In this document: piece by piece, positions 25,645 through 36,114 of the stretch | Position numbering within the stretch: position 1 is the stretch's first letter | Layout of the letters: the number at the start of each line of letters is the position of its first letter | Assembly: GCA_029449245.1 (NCBI GenBank) | Contig: JANATF010000006.1 | Span: 1,426,001 to 1,490,000, forward strand | Direction: 5' to 3' | DNA length: 64,000 nucleotides | Source of the DNA: Mortierella alpina | Lineage: Eukaryota; Mortierellomycota; Mortierellomycetes; Mortierellales; Mortierellaceae | Program-made: the position numbers and the translations under genes | The notes under the pieces: generated by a model | Database searches by the model: none | What the model was told of the DNA's origin: nothing | Seen by the model: the letters and a program-made list of their open reading frames with translations, nothing else

Positions 25645-27188
25645 ATGGCCGCGCGAGCAAGCATCATATGTTACTACGACCTCATCTCGCCCTACACTTT
25701 CATGGGCTTTAAACTCTTCAATCGCTTCCGAAAGCAGTGGCCCGACGTCGATGTCACTTTCAAGCCTATCCTGCTGGGCGGCGTTATGGCTGTAAGTATA
25801 GTAGCTTATCTCATTGTCTGTGGGTAGTACACTGAAAAAAAAAAGCACTCACGCTTTGCTCACTATCACTGTCCCCGTTGCCGGTACGGTCTCCTTTGCT
25901 TTCGACTGAATAGGAAGTGAAAAACAAGCCCCTGTTCGAGTTCCCGTCCAAGTTGTCGCACATGGTATTGCTAAGCATCTGCCTCTACTCATGCATTCCA
26001 TTCTCGTGTTTTTTTTGGTCATTCCGTTTCTCCACCTTTGAAGAGAATCTTTATTTTTCAGCCCTGGAACCAAAAAAAAAAAAAAAAAAAAATGTTTGGC
26101 CGTGGGAAATTGTTAACATATATCCGTTCATTACAGATAGCCGATCTGGACAGGATCAGCGCCGTGACAGGAATCCCTTTCCAGTTCCCAACCCAGTTCC
26201 CTGTGAGCACAGTCTTGCCAATGCGACTACTGACAGTGCTCCAGATCCACGAAGCGGAGAAGTATGAGCAATGCATCGACAAGGTATGAAACATTTAAGC
26301 TTGCTCAGCCGAACCGATCCTTTTTTTTATTCTTTGCTGGAAAAGCCGTGATAGCTGCAGAGAACCATCATCGATTAGACCAACTACTCTATGAAAATGG
26401 ACCAGGCAAAAGGACTTCATCGGCCAGCATCATTAACAGAGACTCTGGACGACCTGTTCAAGGAGCAGAGTTCACCATCCACCGACAATGACTGCGCAGG
26501 CCGTCGCCAAAAATGATTCACATGTCCCATGTCCAGAGGAAAAACAAGTGACACGAGATGGCGCCAAATTCTTGTGTGCGTTAAATAACACGTTTGTTTT
26601 CTGTCTCTTTCACACTAATCATGACCATGGCTCGGTGCTTGATGCTCCTCCGCTGATCAACACCTTGAAAAAAACTATAGTTGTTTGTAAGTTCGCCCAT
26701 GGATCGTCATTGATGGGTCGTGATGCTGTTCCCCCTGTGTTCCTCTCTGTCCACAAAAGGCACCTATGCAGTTGGACTTCAGAGTCAGCAATCTCTCGTT
26801 CCAGGCCGTCCTTTTGTCACTCACTGATCCTTGACTATTCACAAATGCATAGGACGAGTACTTTGTTCATGGCCACAACATCTCTCAAGCTGAGGTGCTT
26901 CAAACTGCCTTGAAACCCATCTTCAAGTCTGATACAAGCAGAATCGAATCCTATCTCAAACTTACTGCCGACCCGGAGATTAAGAAGATATTTAAGCAAA
27001 ACACGGATGAGGCGATCGCGAGGGGGGTCTTCGGGGCACCCACGTTCATTGTCAAGAAGGCCGGTGAGCCTGCTGAGAAGGAATACCTGTTTTTTGGATC
27101 CGACCGCTTTGAGATGATTGCTGCTTTCTTAGGCTTGCCTTACTCTGGACTCATCCCCAGAGATGCCGCCGGCAATGCCAAGTTGTGA
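25645..27188 (+). CDS. GSTK1: Kappa-class glutathione S-transferase / HCCA isomerase (DsbA fold)
   Basis: Exons 25645-25791, 25914-25964, 26137-26283 and 26853-27188, all joined in phase 0, give 226 residues, the usual kappa-GST length. The N-terminus IICYYDLISPYTFMGFKLF matches the family's thioredoxin-like start with the active-site Ser (xDxxSPY). The C-terminal GVFGAPTFIV and FFGSDRFEMIAAFLG are the conserved cis-Pro and GxDRxE segments. These enzymes conjugate glutathione or isomerise 2-hydroxychromene-2-carboxylate, often in mitochondria or peroxisomes; no targeting signal is evident. The join between exons 3 and 4 (CIDK|DEYFVHGHNIS) appears about two residues short of the family pattern, and intron 3 is long (569 nt), so a missed micro-exon is possible. 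The gene is convergent with glycogen phosphorylase, 199 bp between stop codons. Confidence 0.85.
26073..26092. repeat. Poly-A run inside GST intron 2
   Basis: About 20 consecutive A bases within intron 2 of the kappa-GST gene. It has no coding effect and is a likely site of length polymorphism. Confidence 0.85.
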
Positions 27189-27387
27189 GGCTTCTGGATT
27201 CAAACGGATGCACTATACTACTTCCCGTCATCCTTAGGAGCTTCTTCCTTTTTCTTTGTTAATTTATCAATCGCCGTCAGACTTTTTTTTCCGATTTTAT
27301 GACAATATCTCCTGGACGGATATTTACATTACAGCATTGCTTTGGTGTTCAAATGAAGTCGAGAGACCTGCGATTCAAGGGAGTTAT

Positions 27388-28502
27388 TCATATGTGTCCC
27401 TCGTCCACAACAGGGTAAGGCTTGATGTCCCAGATTTCCTCCGCGTACTCCTTGACCGAACGATCCCTATGAGTCGTAATGAAAAATAATGAACGGCAGG
27501 CACATTAGTCTGGATAGCATTGGCAAGAAGCAATACACAATATGCGTTCGTAGTCAGGATCATCCTTCTACAACCCTTCGTCTTGAACCAGCACGATTTT
27601 CGATACTTACGAAGAAAACTTGCCCATATTGGCAGTGCAGCGAATACTCTTCTTGGACCACTCATCCTGGTTCTTGTACGCAGCATCTACTTGCTGGTTG
27701 GCAGCAATGTACGAGGCAAAGTCCGCCGAGATCAGATAAAAGTCCTTGCCGACAGTCAGGGTGCTGATCAAGGGCTGGAAGATCTTGGGATCCTCAAATG
27801 TACCCCTCTCGATGGCAGAGATGACCCCCTGCAAAGCTGGATCCATGGGCACGCCGCGATATCTATTGCACGTGGTGTGGTGGATGCGGGACGTTAAACA
27901 ATAGTATTCCATGTGGGTTGCAAATTTTCTGTGTACCGTGGCATGGTGTGGTTACCTCTGAGCGTGACGCAGGTCCTCAACTTCGTGAGCCATGCATCCA
28001 AAGATGAAGATGTTGTCCTCCCCAATCTCCTCTAGGATTTCAATGTTGGCTCCATCAAGGGTTCCAATAATGAGACCTCCATTGAGCACAAACTTCATGT
28101 TCGAAGTGCCCGAGGCCTCTGTACCGGCAGTTGAGATATGCTGAGAAATATCACTGGCAGGGACAATAATCTCAGCAACAGAGACGTTGTAGTCAGGGAT
28201 AAAGACAACCTTCAAGAGATCACCCACGGCAGGGTCCTGGTTCACAACAGCCGCGACGCTATTGATAAGCTTGATGACCAGTTTGGCAATGTAGTAACCC
28301 GGCGCAGCCTTTCCACCGAAGATCACCACGCGAGGCTGAACGCTCGCCTTCTGCGCTGCGGTCATCGACTTGATGGTGCGGTAACGGTGGATCACGCTAT
28401 GAATAAAGAAAATTCGTAAGACCCATCAGAAGCTGTACTCGAATGTCCTAAATGCAGTATAGGAGCTAGAGGCGGTTCAACTTACACCAAGATGTTCATG
28501 AA

Positions 28503-28535
<33 letters not shown>

Positions 28536-31338
28536 GATATCGAACAGCGCATCGGGGCTGACCTCGACATCGCAACGAATTTTAATCAGCTCAGCGAGTC
28601 GGACCTTGTTGGCTCGTTTGATCTGCATCCACTGCTTCCTGAAAGCCGCGTCTTCGGTCTTGGCGTTGAGGCCCTTGAGCAGAGAAAGATCCTTCAGCCA
28701 CTTGTCGCTTCCCAACGTCTCGGTGATGAGGCTGCTCAGTTGCGGGTTGGCTTGGTGCAACCAACGACGAGGCGTAATGCCGTTGGTCTTGTTGATAAAC
28801 TTCTCCTCGCCGTAGTAATCCACAAAGTCTTTGAAAATCTGTTTGACAATGAAGCAATAGCAAGATCAAAATAGTGTTAAGCGTTTGCGCACAGTGGATA
28901 GTCGATAGTTGATAACACCCTGCACCCTCAGCATCCATGTGTACTAACCGTAGTCTTGATGAGGTTCGAGTGCAACGCGGCGACTCCGTTGACCTTGTGG
29001 GATCCAACGACAGCAAGATGCGCCATTCTGATCTGCTGCGGCTGAGCTTCCTCAATGATCGACATGCGGTTTAACAATCCACGGTCGTTGGGGAACTTTG
29101 TCTCAACCTTCTGGAGGAAGAACAAGTTGATGTCAAAGATGATCTGCAAATGTCTGGGCAAAAGATACTCAAACATGGGGACGGACCACTTCTCCATGGC
29201 TTCTGGAAGGACAGTGTGGTTCGTGAAAGCAAACGTCTTTGTCACAATCTCCCAAGCGTCATCCCAGCTGAGCATCTCCTCATCCACCAGGAGACGTTGA
29301 AGCTCGACAATGGCCAGAGTAGGATGGGTGTCATTGAGCTGAATGGCGACCTGGTCAGGGAAATCAGACCACTCACGCATGGACTTCTTGAATCTTCGAA
29401 CAATGTCATGCAGCGAGGCCGCTGTCCAGAAGTACTGCTGCTTCAAGCGGAGCTCCTTTCCTGCCATCGTGTTGTCGTTCGGATAGAGGACGCTTGTGAT
29501 CTTTTCTGCATTGGTTGCGTCTTCAACGGACTTTTCGTAGTTGCCCTCGTTGAAGCTGGTCAGATCAAAGACCTTGGTTGGCTTACTGCGCCAGAGGCGG
29601 ATGTTGTTGCAGTTCTCGGTGTGGTATCCAGGGATGGGTACATCGTACGCAATGGCCTGAACACTTGAGCCAGGGATCCAGGTGTGGCGAGTGACACCAT
29701 ATTCATCCTGGGAGGTCTGGACATGGCCACCAAACGAGATTTGGATCGAGATGTCAAGACGGGGCAACTCCCAGGGGTTGTCAAAGTTCAGCCAGTAGTC
29801 GGGATACTCGGTCTGATAGCCATCAACGATTCTATTAGGTACAAATATGGAGTGATAGCGTAATGGGTCAGGAGAGTAATTCACAAAGAGGGCGCTGGAT
29901 ATCCACTCTATGCAGGCACGTGCTTGCTTAAAGGAGAAAAAATGGCAGGCGCACGTTTACCTCTGCTGGAAGATTCCGTAGTTGTAACGGAGACCATAGC
30001 CCCAAGCGGGGTAATCGAGCGTCGCCAGCGAATCCATGTAACAGGCTGCCAAGCGTCCGAGACCACCATTTCCAAGGGCCGCGTCGACCTCGGACTCGAT
30101 CACGTCCTCCATGTTGAAGCCGAGCTGCTTAACACCCTCTAGAATAGGTCAAAATGGATCAATCAACGACGTGGTTTTTACAGTGACAAAATCAAAGAAC
30201 TGTTGATGAGAGCGCGGTTGGATGACCTACTGTCGTAGGTGTCCTTCAGACCCATGTTGAGCAAGGCATTGTCCATGGATCTGCCCAGTAAGAACTCGAG
30301 AGAGAGGTAGTACACACGCTTGGGATCGGCCTTGGACAATTGCTACAATCGCACAATGAGAAACAGTGTCAGCTGTCACGGATGTCTCTGTAGCCGCAAA
30401 ACGACAGCTCTGTCCCTCGCATGGGCCGCAATCACTTGAAAGGGAGGGGAATGTGGCTATTTTTTCTGTATAATACACGCCGTTTGCGCCCTCTGACTCG
30501 GCCCTCTATGTCTCTACACCTCAGGCAGAATGCTCCCACGCTGCATCAATGCTCCCAGACCTGCATTTTTACACCCCAAATGCAGCCAGGCCGCGGTTTC
30601 ATCGGTGTCAAAGAATAATACTCACGCCCTGAGTTTCGTTCCATCGGCTGATAAGACGGTCACGGGTGCTATGCATGGGGGGAGATAGAGCACACACAAA
30701 AAAAAAAAAGACAAGAACATGATTAAACTTTAGAAGATACTCTGATGCTCTTTTCTTTTGGGTCCGTACGATAGGGGCTCAGATAAACGTCAAGGAGATG
30801 CGATTATTGGCAGACAACTATACCTGAGAGCAACAGCCTGGTAGGCCGAAAAATTGTCCATGTTGTACGCAGCACGGGCCAGTGTCGTGGTAACATGATG
30901 GACAATGCTCTTCTGGATCGTCTCGACATCTGTTCGATAGATAACGAGACGAGAAGATAAAGAAAATGTAAGCAAGGGCGCTCGTTCACGTATTCGCCAG
31001 CTGTTCAACAGAGAGTGCAAAAAAAAAAATCCAGGTTGTACCGTTGGCCTCCTTCTTGCTCAAACGTTCCCAAAGCTGAACCGTCTCCTTAGGCCACTTG
31101 GACTTTTCAATATCAAGTTCCTTAGAGGTCAAACCTGTGAGGTTTTCAGGCGTTAGATAATAGATTGTGGTGCACAGTTAGCGCGGTTAGGCCTGGTCGC
31201 GAACATGATCTGTCTATTGCAGAGGCAAATTGACAACTTGAGCACGTCTCTCCTTCTCCACTCACCAGTAAAGTTACGACGGTGGTGCATGGGTCTCTTG
31301 GGGACCATACTGTTCTCGGGAGCTTTTCCGTCAGCCAT
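27388..31338 (-). CDS. GPH1: Glycogen phosphorylase
   Basis: Eleven exons on the minus strand: 31338-31266, 31134-31042, 30929-30824, 30668-30626, 30342-30231, 30138-29961, 29831-28949, 28838-28486, 28396-27956, 27862-27611 and 27466-27388. They give 870 residues (family 840-900). The enzyme releases glucose-1-phosphate from glycogen using pyridoxal phosphate. Landmarks in order: [97 protein letters not shown], and the PLP-lysine segment [14 protein letters not shown] with [10 protein letters not shown]. The C-terminus is [17 protein letters not shown]. The start at 31338 ([10 protein letters not shown]) is the first ATG of the spliced frame. In fungi the enzyme is controlled by phosphorylation near the N-terminus; no site was assigned here. 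Confidence 0.96.
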
Positions 31339-31659
31339 CTTAACAGGGCGTGGAGAAAATGCAGTTTGATTTAGGGCAGAGTAGCTACTATTCAGAAATG
31401 GAGGAGCAGCGGAGGGGTTTGGATTCTGGACGGGAAGTGTGGGAGGAATTGAGGTTGAGAACTGAAAGAATGAGAAGAGAGATGCAAAGGGGGTGGAGTG
31501 TACGACGACGACCACCACCACCTGCGCGAGTGACGTGACCTTTACGCTGGTGGACCGTGAGCCGCGCCGTACAAATGGATCGTTCTCGCGACAAACACAA
31601 CTCGCAACAACAATGGAAGATAAAATGTATGTCTATATTTCGCTTCGGTGCCGCTACTC
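31339..31659 (-). promoter_or_regulatory. Promoter region of glycogen phosphorylase
   Basis: About 320 bp separate the IBA57 stop codon from the glycogen phosphorylase start; both genes lie on the minus strand. On the coding strand this segment has CT-rich tracts typical of the other promoters here. It also contains the IBA57 terminator region. No specific site was recognised. Confidence 0.4.
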
Positions 31660-33203
31660 CTACTCGCTGACGTCCTCAGACTTCGCCTGCTTGGGCCACC
31701 ACGCCGGGAAGAACGCCTTGGCGCGCACGGTAGCTCCCTCGCGATCCATCACCTCGAACGTGCCTCCATCCGCAACAAGATCCAGCTTTACCAGTGCAAG
31801 CCCAATGTTGCCCACATTGGAGCCAGTCTTTCCTGAGGCCCGAACAGGCCGAGCAGACGAAGAAGATGCAGCTGGGGCCGCGACTTCCTTCTTTGCTGGG
31901 AAGAGTTCGGACTGAGAGGGGATCACATGTACGGCATCCTTGCTAAACTGGATCGATTCGGGTTCACTACCCAAGTACCAGAACACAAGACCGGTGATGA
32001 GTCGCGATTATACATATGGCGCCATAACACGCTAAACAATACACTGGACGGTGGAGAGAACTTACGGCTCATTGGGCTTGTAATACTGCACCGGCATGAT
32101 TCTCTTGCGCGTAATGCCTTTGTGATATGTGCGGATCGTCAGCTCCTGGCCCACATAGCAACCTTTCCTGAAGTCAACTGCAGATTTACACAGGCATGAG
32201 ATAAAAACGCAAGAGTAGAGATGGCAAATGACCTGGACTCAAAAGCAAAGTAGTTACCTCCATTCATGTAATCCATGTTACACTCCAGTGGGAGACTGGT
32301 CCCTGCAATGAAATCGTCGATTCCTTCAGGGACACCGTTCAAGATCCGGCGCACATGGTACTCCTCCAGTGTGCCTTGTCTATAGTCCTCAGGAAGCGCC
32401 ACTAGCACAGTAGACCAGAAATATGAGCGACGGTTCTTCAGATTGCCAAACAGGCAGTTCAACTATTGCAAAGGCACGTACAAGGCTGTCCTTTGGGAAC
32501 GATGACACGGTAGCCCATCAGGTTGTCCGCTCGGTCATCCAACGTCCCAATGGTGGCGTTCATCTTATGGAGTCGCTCCATGATGCTTGCACTGTCAGGC
32601 ACCACTCCTTCGGAGCTGCTAAAGGCACCGTCTTGGACCGAGTACACATCAAACGACTCAGTCACGCCGACCATTTTGACCTTCGAACGCAAGACGAATC
32701 GAGCAATGTGCTTATGGAGATCGGGAAGCGCTCTAGCATCACACTCTATCATGTATGCAATTTCTGTCTCGTCCTTTGATGTGTTTGCTGGGTGGATAAA
32801 GACATCATACATGACTCTTCCCTATGTGAATGCGATATATGTGGTAAATCGTTTTGCGCCATATGCACACGGTGCACTTGAGAAACTGAAGTCTTTCACA
32901 CACCTTGGGACTAAGGAATGCAGCAAGGAACCCGCTACCACCTTTCTCAATCCTGGGCATATGGTTTGTAATCAGGCCCTGAAGGAACTTTGATGCGTCC
33001 TTGCCGCGGATCTCCAGCAGCCCCCGTGTTGGGAGGTGAACGTAAGAGCCAGTGGTCTGCGAAGCCGTCGACATAAATTTGGATCGGGCTGTTAATTGGG
33101 TTCCTGACATGGGAATGGAAGCTGTCGCACGAGCGCAGGAGACTGAGCCGGGACATGCGAGTGCCCTGAGGGACCCGATTCTGATTCTATGAAGGGCGTT
33201 CAT
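31660..33203 (-). CDS. IBA57: IBA57, mitochondrial iron-sulfur assembly factor
   Basis: Five minus-strand exons, 33203-32904, 32821-32482, 32401-32258, 32177-32066 and 31966-31660, total 1,203 nt and 400 residues. IBA57 (Caf17) belongs to the folate-binding YgfZ/GcvT family and acts with ISA1/ISA2 in mitochondria to make [4Fe-4S] clusters for aconitase-type and radical-SAM proteins. The signature KGCYVGQE occurs after the exon 3-4 junction ([19 protein letters not shown]). The N-terminus ([15 protein letters not shown], then SKFMSTASQ) is Arg/Ser-rich without acids and looks like a mitochondrial presequence, which supports the start at 33203 even though the frame is open further upstream. The last intron acceptor (GGGTAG|TG) was chosen because no other AG keeps the frame. 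The C-terminus has an Ala/Ser insertion. It is divergent with the FANCB-like gene. Confidence 0.92.
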
Positions 33204-33569
33204 GGAAGGGACGAGTGCCGGCAAGGGTAATGGTTGATCGTGGAAGCAAGTAGAGCAACCAGCAAAAGGTGGAGTTGCAAAGGAGAAACGAGACTCGAGA
33301 GCGCAGCAGCCAATGATGAGGCCCGATATGTGTTTTGTGCGCCTTTTTTGGTCAGAGAGGATCGGGGGGTTGGGGAGGGGGGTATTTTTACTGTTTGCAC
33401 AGTGCGCTGATTCCACGCGCGACACCCCAGTGCTCGCATCCGTCGACATCTCTTGCTGCTGGTCTGGATCAAGGACCAAAGTTCAAGGATAAGGAGGCAA
33501 CGATCAAGAACCAGCGATCAAGCATCAAGGAGCGCGGAGCAGGATCCACTAGGCGCACGAGAATTCACC
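33204..33569. promoter_or_regulatory. Divergent promoter, IBA57 and FANCB-like gene
   Basis: A 366-bp gap lies between the two oppositely directed start codons. It contains a G-rich stretch near 33360-33385 and no other obvious element. The FANCB-like start has a good CACCATG context. Confidence 0.45.
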
Positions 33570-36102
33570 ATGTGGCTATACCATGCACCATACTTGATGG
33601 TAGCCGCCATCGTCGATGCTGACCCCGGCCGTCGACTTGTTTGCATCGAATTCTACGTGCTGATCGAGTCTCCCGAAGATGAGGAGGAGGCGACTCTCGA
33701 ACACCAGAGAACAATGACCCTCGAGACGCAGTGCCTTCGCGATCCAATGATCTTGTGCTTCTCGCGTTTGTCCTGCAAGGAGGACGCACGGTGAGCAAAC
33801 CTACTGCTCTAAGCAAGCCGACAGCGACAACGACAGCGTGGATCGGAATCGGATCGCTTACCTATTACTTTACCTGTACATTTCTACCGCCACAGAACTC
33901 GACCCCATCTTTTCATATACGACGCCTTAGTGGAGCAGTTGGAATGCCACCAGGTTGAGCTGGATCGACACGCATTGGTAGGCGCGGTAGCAATGACGCT
34001 GGGCCGAATAGAATGTAAGGAGTATTGATATACAACAAGGCAGCAGGCACTCGTGTTTTCGGCAGACAGCTGACATGTATTTGTGTGGCATCACTTTAGT
34101 CTGTCGCGTTGTATCTCCCATGGGGATAGTAATAGGATCAAAGAGCCTTAGACACGACCGACCGAGTGGTTATGATATCTTTGAATGGACTCCAGAGCAT
34201 CAGAGGCTACTTCAGGCACGTTTGGAAACGGACATCATCCTCGGATTATTGGAGGGCGCAGGAAGTCAATCGCAATTGCTCTATCATGGTCGGCTCAACG
34301 AAACGGACACCGTTTTGGTCACCGGATCGTCACTGTGGAACGACTCGCGCAACTCAATGCAAGGCGGCAAAGTGTTCCAGGCAATTCCGGCTGGCTATAG
34401 AGGCAATATAAGGTGCATTCTGACGTCAAACTGCTACAGTGAGGACCTGTCTACTCGATGGACCGACAAGAGCTCGCACGCCAGAGTCTGGGCACAAACC
34501 CAATCTGGAGAGCTGGTCCTTTTCAAGCATGGCACCTTAAGCTGGAGCAGGAGCTTCGTGACGCCAATTAAGGAATTGTACGTCAACAGCTCGTCAGACG
34601 ATTCGAATGGTTTGACCAGAGTGCCTTCACTGTCACTAACACGCAATCTATTTTAGGCGTGTGTCCGAGGTCCAGTCCGAGAAATGCACGCCCTGGTTTT
34701 GTTTGCTTGTACACACCGATAAGACGACCCATCTTTTTGACGCTCATACTGGAAAACTTCACGCTGGTAAGAATACCTATGTCTAGCACTGGAGACCCTG
34801 AGAGTCCTTGGGTCTTGTATCTCTATATATTGATCGTCTGTTTTCCTCTAGAGTGGCCTTTTTCTAAGGATCACGTCGTTCTAGCCGATGTTCGACACAC
34901 AGGACTCGCTTCTATCCTCAAGTTACCTAAACAGCCCAGGGATAACACCATGTGCATCATATACCCCTCTTCAGCGCAATGCCCGCCACGGGCGTCGATA
35001 CCCATGACTGATGAAGAGAACAAGAAGGCCTTGTCCAGCTTGAACTGCACTCTGGGAGCATTGGAAGGGCAGCTGGAGAATGCGCGAAAGAAGGTCCAAC
35101 GTCTGCAGTCCTCGCTCGCCAGTAAATCCGAGATCATCCAGAACTGTCAGGATCTCATGAGTGGCCCGCTTTGCTCAGTGTTTGTTTCTGGAGGCGAACC
35201 ATTGACCAACAGCTCGACAGCTCAGGAAGAACTGCAATTGTTCCAGAGGAAAAGGCAGCAGCGACAGAGACGTGTGCTCGAGCGCCTCAAGCCAATTGTA
35301 GGTAGCACAGTCTCAGAATCATTTCACGAACAGGCCGGTCTAGGATCGACGCAGCCCCTTCTAGACGTCGAGGAGTGCAATTCAGGGTGGATTCAGTCCA
35401 CCAACAATTTCTGGGTAGGAGCGAAGGTCAGGAATAGTTCCAAGCGCCCAGTCTACAACCTGAGACTCTCGGTGGTGCATCAGCAACTGCATGGTCGATC
35501 GATAACGCGGTTAGAGCCACAGAAGTTGGGATGGGTCCTTTCTGTCGTTGACATCGATCCATCCACACTGGAGGATACAGAGTTTCTGGACAGATCACTC
35601 GCATTGAGAAGATTACTGTCAGACTCTATCTTCTTGCATTTTGACCTAACAGAGGAGCTGGTTGGAGAAGCAACTGCACACCATGCCACACATGCATTAC
35701 CAAGGTTTTTTATTCTCAATGGCCCTCGAGAAGAATTTCACTCCCTCCTAGGTAAGCGTGAGCGATAGCTACCATAAGCCTATAGTTTTCTGCTTAGTAG
35801 TCTGACTGCGTTCTTACTGTCTGGTTTTAGTCGACGTGATGCTACCTTCGAGGGTGGGATGTCGTATACCAGCCATCTCACGGGAGCGCCTGGCGGTGAT
35901 GTTGCATGAAGGCCTCGGACTTTTGCGGTCTGAGGAAGGATCCACTTTTGGCTCTCTTGAAGAAGGAACCGTCGCAGTCATTGCTGAGGACTACGACCGG
36001 GGCATGGATGATGCATGGACGGTCTATTTCTCTGCACGCACGGATGCCCTGGCAGTGCAATGTGCGCGAGCAGCATCTCTAGCTGGCCCACGGTTTGCGT
36101 GA
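33570..36102 (+). CDS. FANCB-like protein (Fanconi anaemia core complex), tentative
   Basis: Six exons, 33570-33790, 33896-34014, 34100-34577, 34657-34766, 34852-35751 and 35831-36102, total 2,100 nt and 699 residues with all phases consistent. The first half looks like a beta-propeller, with strand pairs such as RVWAQTQSGELVLFKHGTL, TTHLFDAHTGKLHAEWPFSK and HVVLADVRHTGLASILKL. A helical segment follows (LNCTLGALEGQLENARKKVQ, ASKSEIIQNCQDLMSG), then a beta-rich segment with the phrase NNFWVGAKVRNSSKRPVYNL. This order and the W...VG.KV.N.S phrase recall FANCB, which works with FANCL and FAAP100 in the ubiquitin ligase core for cross-link repair. The match is from memory of the family pattern, so FAAP100 or an unrelated propeller protein remain possible. 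The stop codon lies 12 bp before the giant inverted repeat. Confidence 0.6.
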
Positions 36103-36114
36103 GCCAGCAAGGCT

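Noticed and set aside
33200-33479. N-terminal extension of IBA57 upstream of 33203
   Set aside because: The frame is open but the ATG at 33203 gives a typical mitochondrial presequence and the upstream part lies in the divergent promoter.
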